From Pontixanthobacter sp. CEM42 (GTDB lineage: Bacteria > Pseudomonadota > Alphaproteobacteria > Sphingomonadales > Sphingomonadaceae): DNA of 64,000 nucleotides. The notes under the pieces were generated by a model, which worked only from the letters and a program-made list of their open reading frames with translations, ran no database searches and was not told the origin of the DNA. This document shows positions 53,393 to 62,954 of this stretch, one piece after another (position 1 is the stretch's first letter; the number at the start of each line of letters is the position of its first letter). The position numbers and the translations under genes were made by a program. The stretch is taken from the NCBI RefSeq assembly GCF_017812015.1, contig NZ_JADQTN010000002.1, forward strand, positions 868,001 through 932,000, read 5' to 3'.

Positions 53393-53665
53393 ATGGACTG
53401 GATGGCTTGGACGCTGCCAACGGCGCTATTTTTTATTGCTATTGCCGCTATGCTGTTCGGCATGAGCCTTTTGCATATGAAATACCCCAGCGTCGCGCGG
53501 ATCGGAGTGCTTGGCATTGAAACGATGCGCGGCGACAGGCTTTTCATCTCGCTTCTGGGTTCGGGCTTTATCAACCTCGCCTGGATCGGCTTGGTAGACG
53601 CACCGCAATATGGCGCGCTTATCATCTGCGGTATCTTCGCATTTTGCGTGTTTCGCTGGGTATGA
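53393..53665 (+). CDS. DUF2160 small membrane protein
   Basis: A 90-residue protein with three hydrophobic segments (WTLPTALFFIAIAAMLFGMSL, LFISLLGSGFINLAWIGL and YGALIICGIFAFCVFRWV) and the conserved MKYPSVARIGVLGIETMRGDRLF core near residue 30. DUF2160 genes lie between glpQ and glpV in glycerol ABC operons, and the product is assumed to be an accessory subunit of the transporter. Its position here is strong support for the glp identity of the operon. Confidence 0.9.
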   Translation: MDWMAWTLPTALFFIAIAAMLFGMSLLHMKYPSVARIGVLGIETMRGDRLFISLLGSGFINLAWIGLVDAPQYGALIICGIFAFCVFRWV

Positions 53666-53690
53666 CGACAACAACGATCGGATCGACGTA

Positions 53691-55433
53691 ATGAGAATCA
53701 TGACAACCACTGCGATGTGCTGTGTAAGTTTGGCTTTGGCATCCTGTTCAGATGCCAGCGATACGCCAGATGTTGTCCAGTATGACGTCACCGGTCAGGA
53801 GGCTGCAAGCAAGTTTTTGGACGCGGAGATCGGCGATCTGTCAGCCCTGTCCCGCGAGCAGCAAGAAGCTGAACTTACCTGGTTTATGGATGCGGCGGAG
53901 CCGTTTCAGGGTATGGAAATATCGGTGGTGTCCGAAACCATCGCCACTCACGAATATGAATCCAAAGTTCTTGCGCCTGCGTTTTCGGCCATCACAGGCA
54001 TTCGGGTGACGCATGACTTGATTGGTGAAGGCGATGTAGTCGAGAAACTGCAAACACAGATGCAGTCTAACGAGAATATCTATGACGCCTATGTCAACGA
54101 TTCCGACCTGATCGGGACTCACTGGCGCTATCAGCAAGTGCGCAATCTTACTGATTGGATGGCAGACGAAGGCAGCGATGTGACCAATCCGGAGCTCGAT
54201 CTAGCGGACTTCATCGGGACCGACTTCACGACCGGTCCAGATGGCAAACTTTACCAGCTCCCGGATCAGCAATTCGCGAACCTTTATTGGTTCCGCCACG
54301 ATTGGTTCACAGACCCTGAGATCAAGGCCGATTTCAAACAGCAATATGGTTATGATCTGGGCGTGCCGGTCAATTGGTCCGCTTATGAAGACATTGCAGA
54401 ATTCTTCACGGGTCGGGAAATTGATGGCCAGACGGTCTATGGCAGCATGGATTATGGCAAGAAAGACCCATCGCTCGGTTGGCGTTTCACCGATGCTTGG
54501 ATGTCTATGGCCGGTATGGGATCGATTGGTGAGCCGAATGGATTGCCGGTCGATGAATGGGGCATTCGCGTAAACGAGAAGTCGCAGCCGGTGGGTTCCT
54601 GTGTCGCAAGGGGCGGGGCAACCAATTCGCCAGCCGCCGTTTACGCAATCGCCAAATATTCCAAATGGCTTGCCGATTATTCGCCGCCATCGGCAGCCGG
54701 CATGACATTCTCCGAAGCGGGCCCAGTTCCTGCGCAAGGGGCCATCGCGCAGCAAATGTTCTGGTACACTACCTTCACCGCCAACATGGTTGGCGACGAA
54801 GCGTCCGCCGTTCTTTACGATGATGGAACCCCACGCTGGCGAATGGCGCCCAGCCCGCATGGTGCCTATTGGCAAGACGGTATGAAAGTGGGCTATCAGG
54901 ACGCCGGATCATGGACCCTGATGAAATCCACGCCGACTGACCGTGCAAAGGCAGCCTGGCTTTATGCGCAGTTCGTGACGTCGAAAACTGTGGACGTCAA
55001 AAAGGCGCATGTCGGACTGACCTTCATCCGGGAATCGACCGTTCAGCACGAATCCTTCACCGAGCGCGCGCCCAAATTGGGCGGGCTGGTAGAATTCTAT
55101 CGCTCGCCTGCACGTACCCGCTGGTCACCAACGGGTACCAATGTGCCCGATTACCCGCGTTTGGCTCAGCTCTGGTGGCAGAACATTGGTGATGCTTCCT
55201 CGGGCAACAAAACACCGCAAGCTGCGCTTGATGCACTGTGTGAGCAGCAGGAGCGTGTCCTCGCCCGTCTGGAGCGGTCAGGCTTGCAGGGTGATCTGGG
55301 CCCCAAACTCAATGACGAGCAGGGCGGGACGTATTGGTTGAACCAGCCGGGTTCTCCCAAAGCTAAACTGGCAGATGAAAAACCCGCCCCGGTCACGATT
55401 GAATATGACGAGCTGCTGGAAACATGGAAATAG
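53691..55433 (+). CDS. glpV: Glycerol-type ABC transporter, substrate-binding lipoprotein
   Basis: The start is placed at MRIMTTTAMCCVSLALASCSDA, giving 580 residues with a lipoprotein signal (Cys19 in LASC); an upstream in-frame extension overlaps the DUF2160 gene. The mature part is a large type-1 extracellular solute-binding protein: SVVSETIATHEYESKVLAPAFSAITGIRVTHDLIGEG near residue 85 and INVSAYEDIAEFF-type region near 265 (PVNWSAYEDIAEFF). At nearly 580 residues it is longer than sugar-binding relatives, as expected for GlpV. It delivers the polyol to GlpPQ. Confidence 0.87.
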   Translation: MRIMTTTAMCCVSLALASCSDASDTPDVVQYDVTGQEAASKFLDAEIGDLSALSREQQEAELTWFMDAAEPFQGMEISVVSETIATHEYESKVLAPAFSAITGIRVTHDLIGEGDVVEKLQTQMQSNENIYDAYVNDSDLIGTHWRYQQVRNLTDWMADEGSDVTNPELDLADFIGTDFTTGPDGKLYQLPDQQFANLYWFRHDWFTDPEIKADFKQQYGYDLGVPVNWSAYEDIAEFFTGREIDGQTVYGSMDYGKKDPSLGWRFTDAWMSMAGMGSIGEPNGLPVDEWGIRVNEKSQPVGSCVARGGATNSPAAVYAIAKYSKWLADYSPPSAAGMTFSEAGPVPAQGAIAQQMFWYTTFTANMVGDEASAVLYDDGTPRWRMAPSPHGAYWQDGMKVGYQDAGSWTLMKSTPTDRAKAAWLYAQFVTSKTVDVKKAHVGLTFIRESTVQHESFTERAPKLGGLVEFYRSPARTRWSPTGTNVPDYPRLAQLWWQNIGDASSGNKTPQAALDALCEQQERVLARLERSGLQGDLGPKLNDEQGGTYWLNQPGSPKAKLADEKPAPVTIEYDELLETWK

Positions 55434-55481
55434 CGAAGGCGTGAGCAGGCGCTGGGCAACAACTGGTTGAGGATGAATTTC

Positions 55482-57743
55482 ATGCGTGTTTGGACTCTAG
55501 CCGCCGCATTGGCGACGATGGCTTTGGCACAGGGGCTTTCAGCCCAACCGACATATAGTACAAAGATCACGCGTACTGAGTTCAACATACCGCATATCCA
55601 ATCTGATAGTTGGGGCGGCGTTGGCTACGGCGTTGCCTACGCCTACGCGCAGGACAATTTCTGCATGTTGGCAGAGGAGTTCGCGACCGTTGCCGGTACG
55701 CGCTCGCTCCATTTCGGGCCAGAAAACAGTTCCGTGCTCGGCTTTAGCGCGGTCGACAATGTCACCTCGGACGTGTTCTATCGCAGCCAGATCAATCTCG
55801 AAGAACTGCGCCTTGGTTGGGACGAACAAAGCGCTACTGCTCGCGAATTGCTGGATGGCTACATCGCCGGATATAACCGGTACCTGCGCGACACCGGGAT
55901 CGAGAACCTGCCTGTAGCCTGCGCGGGCAAACGTTGGGCGCGCGCGATTGACCGCGATGATCTGGTGCGCCTCAATCAGAAACAGATGTTGCTGGCCAGT
56001 TCGCTCGCGCTCGCGCCTGGGATTGCCTCGGCGGCACCTCCGGGAGCGCCTGAGGCATCGCAAATTTCTTTCATTTTCGAGCCGCATGAGGACGAAGTTC
56101 TTGGCAGCAATGGCTGGGCATTTGGCGGCGATGTCACGACAGATGGCAAGGGTTTGCTGATCGGCAATCCGCATTTCCCGTGGGAAGGGCCGGCACGCTT
56201 CTGGCAGATGCATGTCACAGGTCCGGATGGTTATGACGTGATGGGCGTGGGTATCGCTGGTTCACCGATCCCGACTCTCGGCTTCAACAAGGATGTCGCC
56301 TGGACGCACACAGTCACTGCTGCGCGCCACTTTACGATCTATATGCTCGCGCTCTCACCCGATGACCCGACTGTGTATCTCGTTGATGGTCAGCCGGTCA
56401 GAATGGCCAAGACCGAAGTGATCGTGCCGATGCCTGACGGCGCTGATCCCGTTACGCGCACCACCTATTCAACCCAGTTCGGCCCGGTCGTGACCATGCC
56501 CGGATCGCCGCTTGCGTGGAGCAAGGGTGCTGCCTTCGCAATCCGTGACGCCAATTCGGGCAATCAGCGGGCGATTGATACTTGGCTTGGTATCGGCAAG
56601 GCCGCGAACGTCGGTGAGATCGAGGCTGCAGTAACCGACCGACTCGGCATTCCGTGGGTCAATACGATTGCTGCGGATCGGCACGGCGATGCACTGCATG
56701 CAGACATCACAGCGGTTCCCGGCGTAACGAGCGCAATGGCACAGTCTTGCAGCACACCATTTTCCAGCTTCGTTGCTGATAAGGTCACCTTGCTCGATGG
56801 AACACGCGCGATGTGTGACTGGCGCAAAGGCGCGAACAGTTCTGTGGCGGGACTTTTACCAGCCTCCGAGCAAGCCTCCCGCACTCGCCGTGATTACGTT
56901 GCCAATAGCAATGACAGCTACTGGGTCAGCAATCCGCGCGAACCCTATCGTCAGCTATCGCCGATATTGGGTGATTTCGAAAAAGCGCTTAGACTGCGAT
57001 CTCGCTCGAACTTCACCGAAACCGAAGCGGCGATCCAAGCGGGCAAACTCGATCACGATGCTGCTAAGGCGTTGGTCTTCGGCAATAAGAGCCTCGCCGC
57101 CGACATGGTGGTTGAACCGCTACTCGCCCTTTGCGCCGACCGTGAAGACCTCGCAGAGGTGTGCGAAGTGCTGGGCAGATGGGATCGCCTATTTGAAAAG
57201 AACAGCCGCGGCGCGTTTCTTTTCATGGCGTTTTGGGAGAAAATGCGGAAATCCGATGAGTTGTGGCAAGTCCCGTTTGATTCAAACGACCCGGTTAATA
57301 CGCCGCACACGCTAGCAACCGATGGCACAAAGGGCACGGCGCTGATCGGCGCGCTGCTCAGTGCCGCCGCTGATATCAAGGAAACGGGGATCGCTCTGGA
57401 TGCACCGTGGGGCGAAGTTCTGACGCGCCGCCACGGCGAGCGCCGGATTGCACTTCATGGCGGCCCCGGCGTTGCCGGTGTTCTCAATATGCAGCGTGGC
57501 CGCTTGATCGAAGACGGGATCGTCCCCGTTCACGGCTCCAGCTATATCCAGATCGTCGGGTTCGATGAGGATGGTCCAGTGGCCGATGCGATCCTAACAT
57601 ACTCGCAAACGACCGATCCGGCGTCCGAGCATTACTCCGATCAGACCGAACTGTACTCTGATAAAAAGTGGCATCGTCTGCCTTTTGCAGCATCGGAAAT
57701 CGAAGGGCAGCGCGAAGGCCAAACGGTGTTGCTTGCCGAGTAA
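55482..57743 (+). CDS. Penicillin acylase family hydrolase (N-terminal nucleophile)
   Basis: ATG 55482 with TTGAGG nine bases upstream is taken as start, giving 753 residues with a Sec signal (MRVWTLAAALATMALAQGLS). Precursor of an Ntn-hydrolase: an alpha chain begins TEFNIPHIQSDSWGGVGYGVAYAYAQDN, and cleavage before Ser209 in VLGSNGWAFGG would expose the nucleophile of the beta chain. GPVATMPGSPLAWSKGAAFAIRDAN-type segment near 325 and NSNDSYWVSNPREPYRQLSP near 475 (oxyanion/Asn) are family blocks. Such enzymes hydrolyse amides including acyl-homoserine lactones and beta-lactam side chains; the substrate is unknown. It follows glpV by 48 bases on the same strand. Confidence 0.9.
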   Translation: MRVWTLAAALATMALAQGLSAQPTYSTKITRTEFNIPHIQSDSWGGVGYGVAYAYAQDNFCMLAEEFATVAGTRSLHFGPENSSVLGFSAVDNVTSDVFYRSQINLEELRLGWDEQSATARELLDGYIAGYNRYLRDTGIENLPVACAGKRWARAIDRDDLVRLNQKQMLLASSLALAPGIASAAPPGAPEASQISFIFEPHEDEVLGSNGWAFGGDVTTDGKGLLIGNPHFPWEGPARFWQMHVTGPDGYDVMGVGIAGSPIPTLGFNKDVAWTHTVTAARHFTIYMLALSPDDPTVYLVDGQPVRMAKTEVIVPMPDGADPVTRTTYSTQFGPVVTMPGSPLAWSKGAAFAIRDANSGNQRAIDTWLGIGKAANVGEIEAAVTDRLGIPWVNTIAADRHGDALHADITAVPGVTSAMAQSCSTPFSSFVADKVTLLDGTRAMCDWRKGANSSVAGLLPASEQASRTRRDYVANSNDSYWVSNPREPYRQLSPILGDFEKALRLRSRSNFTETEAAIQAGKLDHDAAKALVFGNKSLAADMVVEPLLALCADREDLAEVCEVLGRWDRLFEKNSRGAFLFMAFWEKMRKSDELWQVPFDSNDPVNTPHTLATDGTKGTALIGALLSAAADIKETGIALDAPWGEVLTRRHGERRIALHGGPGVAGVLNMQRGRLIEDGIVPVHGSSYIQIVGFDEDGPVADAILTYSQTTDPASEHYSDQTELYSDKKWHRLPFAASEIEGQREGQTVLLAE

Positions 57744-57968
57744 AGATACTGGTGAACCCACAGTGCAAGCGGCAACTAGGTGGTAGCCCAAAAGTCCGGT
57801 CCGAGTAGCTTTTTGATCTAAAGCAGTCAGTCAGCTTTCGGCCCAACTGCCGGCTTTCTGATCGACAATGGACCGCCAAATCCTGCCACTTGTCGAATAA
57901 CTTAGTTGCAGCATATTGAGTTTGCTTCAAAAAAGCGCACTGATGATTAAACAGTAGGGAGGATTCTG

Positions 57969-59396
57969 TTGTCACCGGTTAGACGCCACCGAAAACCTTA
58001 CGCTGCGCTTGTTGCAATCTTGGCCGCTGGGCTGAGCGGATGCACGTCAATGCTTCCTGCGACGCATGTCGCCGAGGCAAACATCCCCGTGCCCGAAGCT
58101 TTCGTTGCTGGCAGCACAGCGATCGGCAGCGATGTCTCGCAATACTGGCAGGATTTGAACGATCCGTTGCTGACCGAATTTGTCACTCTCGCCATCACTA
58201 GCAATCTCGACATCGCCCAATCTGCAGCGCGATTGGGCCAAGCGCGTGCAGCGGTTGCGTCGGCGCGATCTGGCAGACTGCCGCAGATCTCCAGCACTGG
58301 CGGCGTGCGGCGCGATGTCGGTGATTTTTCTAACGATCAGTTGCAGTTCAACGTTGGTGCCGATGCGAGTTGGGAAGCCGATTTGTTCGGGCAAATCTCT
58401 AACTCCGTTTCTGAGTCACGGTCAGATCTGATCGCCGCCGGATATTCACTTGCCGACGTCCAGCGATTGGTAGTGGGCAATGTTGCGCTTCAAACAATCT
58501 CTGCCCGCGCAATAGCCGTACAACTCGCAATTGCGCGGGAAACGCTCGCGATTCAGGAGGAGAATCTTCAGATTGCGAAATGGCGTAGGCAAGCCGGGCT
58601 CGTCTCTAGCCTGGATGTTGAACAGGCGCGCGGTCAACGCGCTCAAACGGCTGCGTCAATCCCTGCTCTGGAAAGTGACCTTGCTACAACCGCCAACGCT
58701 ATATCAACCCTGATCGGAGAACCTCCAGGCCGTGTGCTCGCATTGCTGAGGGAAGCCGCGCCTATCCCTGAGCCGACCGTAGAACTTGGCTTCGGTGCAC
58801 CGGCAGAAGTGCTTCGCCGCAGGCCCGATGTGCGCGCAGCAGAATATGCCTTAATGTCGGATACAGCACGTATCGACGTTGCGCGGGCACAATTGCTGCC
58901 GATGGTACGGTTGACTGGCACGCTTGGATCGGCAAGCAGCGGCGTCGAAAATTTGTTCGATATCATCACGGGCAATCTGTTTGCCGGCTTAAGCCAGCTG
59001 ATCTTTGACGGCGGACGCACGCGTGCGCAAATCAGTACAGCAGAAGCACAAGCCGAAGCCTCTCTAGCCGCGTGGAGGCAATCAATCCTGCGTGCATTAG
59101 AAGACGTTGAGTCGAGCGGCATTTTACTCACAACCTCCCGTCAGCGGGTTGCCTTGCTGAAAGATGCGCTCGAAGCGTCGGAGAATGCCGCAATCCTTGC
59201 ACGCAGCCAATATCAGGCGGGTTTGATCGATTTCCAAATCTTGCTGACTTCGGAGAGTCAATTGCTTTCTGCGAGAAACGCAGTTGCCGCCGCAGAGGCG
59301 CAGCGCGCCAGTGCCTTTGTCCGGCTTACACAGGCTCTGGGCGGCGGCTGGACACCCGATAGGTCGATGATCGCCGAAGAAGGAACTTCCCAATGA
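57969..59396 (+). CDS. Outer membrane efflux lipoprotein (NodT/OprM family)
   Basis: The start is TTG at 57969 with a strong GGGAGGA ribosome binding site; 475 residues. A lipoprotein signal ends in LSGC. The body is the trimeric TolC-like channel: LARLGQARAAVASARSGRLPQISS near residue 85 and the second repeat AVSRRPDVRAAEYALMS-type segment (RRRPDVRAAEYALMSDTARID near 290), with a QLLSARNAVAAAEAQRASAFVRL C-terminus. It would act as the outer channel of the MacAB-type pump encoded next and overlaps macA by an ATGA junction. The 225-base gap before it shows no clear dyad. Confidence 0.9.
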   Translation: MSPVRRHRKPYAALVAILAAGLSGCTSMLPATHVAEANIPVPEAFVAGSTAIGSDVSQYWQDLNDPLLTEFVTLAITSNLDIAQSAARLGQARAAVASARSGRLPQISSTGGVRRDVGDFSNDQLQFNVGADASWEADLFGQISNSVSESRSDLIAAGYSLADVQRLVVGNVALQTISARAIAVQLAIARETLAIQEENLQIAKWRRQAGLVSSLDVEQARGQRAQTAASIPALESDLATTANAISTLIGEPPGRVLALLREAAPIPEPTVELGFGAPAEVLRRRPDVRAAEYALMSDTARIDVARAQLLPMVRLTGTLGSASSGVENLFDIITGNLFAGLSQLIFDGGRTRAQISTAEAQAEASLAAWRQSILRALEDVESSGILLTTSRQRVALLKDALEASENAAILARSQYQAGLIDFQILLTSESQLLSARNAVAAAEAQRASAFVRLTQALGGGWTPDRSMIAEEGTSQ

Positions 59397-60700
59397 CCGA
59401 TGCCACAGACAACGCACCGGCTGAAAGTGTCGAGGAATTCCTCGGTGAGAAAGAGCGTCCGCGCTGGCGGCGCTGGGCCAAATATTGGGTGCCCGCGCTG
59501 ATCATTTTGCTGCTGGTTCTTGGGGTTTCGCGTTGCTCGGGAGGCGACAAGGGTCCGCAATATATTACGCAAGTCGTCAGCGAGAAGTCGCTTGATCTAA
59601 CCGTGTCCGCGACAGGCAATTTACGCCCCACCAATCAAGTCGAGGTAGGCTCAGAAGTTTCAGGCAGGATTGATGACATTCGCGTCGATGTGAACGACCG
59701 CGTGACGCGCGGGCAGATTCTCGCCGTCATCAATACAGAAATTATAGACGATCAGATTGCTCAATCGCGCGCCAATCTCAACGCTGCAACGGCTGCAGTG
59801 GCACAGGCCCAAGCGGGCTTGAACGTAAATACTGCGCAGCTGGCACGCCTTCGCGAAGTGCACCGAATTTCGGACGGCAAGGTTCCTTCGCAAACCGAAA
59901 TGGAGCAAGCCGAGGCTGCCGTTGCGCGTGACAAGGCAGCAGTCGCCTCTGCGCGGGCAAATGTCGCAGCAGCAAAGGCAGCTTTGTCGTCCAGCACCAC
60001 TACACGTGGGCGGGCCGTCATCCGCTCTCCTGTTTCTGGTGTTGTTCTGGCCCGCCGTATTGAGCCAGGCCAAACGGTTGCTGCATCATTCAACACGCCG
60101 ACGCTGTTTGTTCTTGCTGAGGACCTGTCAACGATGCAACTGCGCGTCGCGATTGACGAAGCCGATGTCGGCCAGGTCGCCTCGGGGCAGAAGGCAACAT
60201 TCTCTGTCGATGCCTATCCAGGACGCCGCTTTCCGGCGGTGGTTGAGCGGATTGATCTAGCCTCGAACACTACCGCGCAGGACGGCTCTGGCGGGTTGTC
60301 TACGAGCGGCAATTCAGTAGTTAGTTATGAAGCGCGGCTGTCGGTCGCCAATTTGGACGGATTACTCCGCCCCGGTATGACCGCGACTGCGGCAGTCTCC
60401 ACCGAAAGCACCGGCAAGCAACTGCTCGTTCCCAATGGCGCGCTCCGCTTTCGCCCCGATTCCGTCGCTGAGGAGAGCGGCGGCGTTCTCAATCCGCAAA
60501 TCGGACTTGAGCAGAAGGAGCAAGAGGCAACCATCGGCGTGGGTAGCAAGCAACAAGTACACGTTCTGCAGGACGATGGCAGCCTTAAGGCTATCAGTGT
60601 TATCACTGGTCAAAGTGATGGCCGCATGACGGTGGTCAAATCTGATGAATTGAAGGCCGAAATGGAAGTTGTCACTGGAGAGAAAGCGCTCGGCGAGTGA
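59393..60700 (+). CDS. macA: Efflux periplasmic adaptor (MacA family)
   Basis: A 435-residue membrane-fusion protein. One membrane segment near residue 28 (YWVPALIILLLVLGVSRCS) anchors it. The lipoyl halves are SGRIDDIRVDVNDRVTRGQILAVI near 90 and SPVSGVVLARRIEPGQTVAA near 205; the coiled-coil hairpin (AQSRANLNAATAAVAQAQAGLNVNTAQLARLREVH to VARDKAAVASARANVAAAKAAL) is 60-70 residues between. It joins the MacB pump to the outer-membrane factor. The last codons overlap macB in a GTGA junction. Confidence 0.9.
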   Translation: MTDATDNAPAESVEEFLGEKERPRWRRWAKYWVPALIILLLVLGVSRCSGGDKGPQYITQVVSEKSLDLTVSATGNLRPTNQVEVGSEVSGRIDDIRVDVNDRVTRGQILAVINTEIIDDQIAQSRANLNAATAAVAQAQAGLNVNTAQLARLREVHRISDGKVPSQTEMEQAEAAVARDKAAVASARANVAAAKAALSSSTTTRGRAVIRSPVSGVVLARRIEPGQTVAASFNTPTLFVLAEDLSTMQLRVAIDEADVGQVASGQKATFSVDAYPGRRFPAVVERIDLASNTTAQDGSGGLSTSGNSVVSYEARLSVANLDGLLRPGMTATAAVSTESTGKQLLVPNGALRFRPDSVAEESGGVLNPQIGLEQKEQEATIGVGSKQQVHVLQDDGSLKAISVITGQSDGRMTVVKSDELKAEMEVVTGEKALGE

Positions 60701-61425
60701 GCGAAATACCGCTCATCGAGTTGGAAGGCATCACCAAGACCTTCGGCAGCGGAGCAGCTGCATTCCAAGCGCTCAAGGGCGTCAATGCGGAGGTTTCGTA
60801 CGGCGATTTCGTTGCGATCATGGGTGCTTCGGGTTCGGGCAAGTCAACGACCATGAACATTCTTGGCTGTTTAGATGTTCCGACTTCGGGAATTTACCGC
60901 TTTCGTGGCACTGAAGTTCAGGCCTTGACGCGCGATCAGCGCTCGCTCTTGCGCCGACGATATCTCGGATTCGTGTTTCAAGGCTTCAATTTGCTGTCAC
61001 GCACAACCGCGCTGGAGAATGTCGAACTGCCCCTGCTTTACCGCGGCGAGAACAAGGCTCAGCGCCGCGAAGCTGGCCTGAAAGCGCTCGATATGGTCGG
61101 CCTGGTTCCATGGGCCAAGCACACGCCTGCCGAACTGTCAGGCGGCCAGCAGCAACGTGTCGCGATAGCCCGCGCGTTGGTCACCGAACCAGATGTGCTG
61201 CTCGCCGACGAACCCACAGGCAATCTGGATAGCGAACGATCGGTCGAGATTATGGAGTTGCTGACCGAGTTGAATCGTGGTGGGATCACAATTCTGATGG
61301 TCACGCATGAAGAAGAGATGGCCTCTTTCGCGAAGACAATCATCCGCTTCCGCGATGGTGTCGTCGAGCGGGTTGAGCAAGGGGCCGGTCGACACGCAAT
61401 GCACGATGCCGGAATGACTGTCTGA
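60697..61425 (+). CDS. Efflux ABC transporter ATPase (MacB family, separate subunit)
   Basis: The start is GTG at 60697, overlapping macA; 242 residues. Walker A MGASGSGKSTTMNILG near residue 47, signature [15 protein letters not shown] near 148, Walker B VLLADEPTGNLD near 172 and switch VTHEEEMA near 206 are complete. It is of the LolD/MacB-type. In E. coli MacB the ATPase and permease are fused; here they are separate genes, which is common outside enterics. Substrates may be macrolides, peptides, lipids or siderophores. Confidence 0.92.
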   Translation: MSEIPLIELEGITKTFGSGAAAFQALKGVNAEVSYGDFVAIMGASGSGKSTTMNILGCLDVPTSGIYRFRGTEVQALTRDQRSLLRRRYLGFVFQGFNLLSRTTALENVELPLLYRGENKAQRREAGLKALDMVGLVPWAKHTPAELSGGQQQRVAIARALVTEPDVLLADEPTGNLDSERSVEIMELLTELNRGGITILMVTHEEEMASFAKTIIRFRDGVVERVEQGAGRHAMHDAGMTV

Positions 61426-62630
61426 TGTTCAGAATATTCGGTGCCACACTACTCTTGTCGCTGCGCGAGATTCGCAGGCATTTGCTGCGATCATTCTTAA
61501 CAACATTGGGGATTATCATTGGCGTTGCCGCAGTGATTACAATGGTCACGCTGGGCAAAGGCGTGACCGCATCGGTACAAGATCAAATTTCCTCGCTCGG
61601 TTCGAATGTCTATATCATCTTTCCCATTCGCAATGAGCGCGGAAATCCTAGGCCCTTCGATCAAGCCGACGTCGATGCCGTCGCAAACCAGATTGCTGGC
61701 GTCGAGGTTGCGGCGGGCAATGTTTCGACCTCCGCCACCGCATTCCACAATGGCCAGAATTGGGCATCACAAGTGGAAGGTGTCAACAGCGAGTTTCTAA
61801 AAGCGCAGTCAATTGAACTGACCGAAGGCCGGCCGTTCACTTCGGCAGAAGAGAGCGCTGGTCAGAATGTCTGCCTGATTGGGCCCAAAGTCGTCGAGGC
61901 GATTTTTGTCCCTGGGACCAGTCCGCTGGGTGAAGAAATGCGACTCGATTCCGTATCATGCACCGTCGTCGGGGTACTCGAAGAGCGCGGACAGGGCGGC
62001 GGCGGAAGTGACGAAGACAACACTGTGATGATGCCGCTTAAGACCGTGCAGCGGCGGTTTACCGGCAGCGATGATATTCAGTTCTTTGTCGTCAAATATG
62101 ACGCGAGCTATTCAAGCTCGGGCATCCAAACCTCCCTGATCGATCTGTTGCGCGAGCGACGGCTTTTGCAAGAGGGGCAGGACAATGACTTTAACATCAT
62201 CGATACTGCGCAGGTCAATCAGGCATTGGGGGCAGCGACTGGCGCACTAACAGCCATGGTCGCCGTAATCGCAGGAATTAGCCTGCTGGTTGGCGGGATC
62301 GGTATTATGAACATTATGCTGGTCTCAGTGACTGAGCGAACCCGCGAAATCGGGATTAGATTGGCCATCGGGGCGCTTGCCAAAGAAGTGCAATTGCAGT
62401 TTTTAACCGAGGCTGTGGTGCTTTGCTGTCTCGGCGGCTTGGTCGGTATCGCATTGGCCTTCGGCATGTCGTTCGGACTCGCGTCAGCCATCGATGTACC
62501 GTTCCTGTTCGATCCGATGATCAATATTCTTAGTTTTCTATTCTCAGCAGTGATGGGGATTATCTTCGGATATTATCCCGCGCGGCGCGCCTCCAAATTG
62601 GACCCAATCGAAGCGCTTAGACATGAATAA
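61425..62630 (+). CDS. Efflux ABC transporter permease (MacB family, FtsX domain)
   Basis: A 401-residue membrane protein with the MacB topology: one membrane segment near residue 25 (FLTTLGIIIGVAAVITMVTLG), a large periplasmic MacB_PCD domain to about 265, then three membrane segments with the FtsX domain (ALTAMVAVIAGISLLVGGIGIMNIMLVSVTERTREIGIRLAIGA, VVLCCLGGLVGIALAFGMSFG and ILSFLFSAVMGIIFGYYPARRASKLDPIEALR). The start overlaps the ATPase stop by one base. It forms the mechanotransmission pump with the ATPase and MacA. Confidence 0.92.
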   Translation: MFRIFGATLLLSLREIRRHLLRSFLTTLGIIIGVAAVITMVTLGKGVTASVQDQISSLGSNVYIIFPIRNERGNPRPFDQADVDAVANQIAGVEVAAGNVSTSATAFHNGQNWASQVEGVNSEFLKAQSIELTEGRPFTSAEESAGQNVCLIGPKVVEAIFVPGTSPLGEEMRLDSVSCTVVGVLEERGQGGGGSDEDNTVMMPLKTVQRRFTGSDDIQFFVVKYDASYSSSGIQTSLIDLLRERRLLQEGQDNDFNIIDTAQVNQALGAATGALTAMVAVIAGISLLVGGIGIMNIMLVSVTERTREIGIRLAIGALAKEVQLQFLTEAVVLCCLGGLVGIALAFGMSFGLASAIDVPFLFDPMINILSFLFSAVMGIIFGYYPARRASKLDPIEALRHE

Positions 62631-62733
62631 CTTAGATCATTGCTACCGCAGTTAGGCCGTCCAAGCTCACGTTAAGTAGGGAATCGAACGGCGGCTTTCC
62701 CGGATATACCGCTCAGCAAAGCGGACAGTCCGT

Positions 62734-62786
62734 AATCGGCCCAAAAAGTGCATTCTCAGAAAGCGCTTTTGTTGGACCGATTTTTT
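62734..62786 (+). terminator. Intrinsic terminator of the efflux operon
   Basis: AATCGG...AAAAAGTGC pairs with GCGCTTTT...CCGATT across an 11-base loop into a long, slightly mismatched stem, followed by six T. It lies about 100 bases after the last efflux gene. Confidence 0.75.
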
Positions 62787-62837
62787 CGGGAGCAGATTCC
62801 AGTGCGTCAACAAAACAAATAGACTGGTTTGGACATA

Positions 62838-62894
62838 AGGCGCATTCGATAAATATCTTGCACTGCTCGAGCATTTATCGAATCTGAGACGCCT
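62838..62894. promoter_or_regulatory. Interrupted long dyad upstream of the AraC-type regulator
   Basis: ATTCGATAAAT (62844-62854) and ATTTATCGAAT (62873-62883) are perfect complements with 18 bases between; AGGCG and CGCCT lie outside them on either side (62838-62842, 62890-62894). This nested arrangement lies 60 bases before the regulator start. Two half-sites of an operator, or a structured 5' leader, are possible. It completes the content of the 324-base gap 62631-62954. Confidence 0.45.
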
Positions 62895-62954
62895 CAATTT
62901 GTCTTTGCCACTAGCACTAAGTCCATCACTTAGGCAGGATATCGGTGCGAAGAT

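Noticed and set aside
57744-57968. Possible operator before the efflux operon
   Set aside because: Only short imperfect inverted repeats (such as AACTTAGTT) are visible; nothing stands out above chance.
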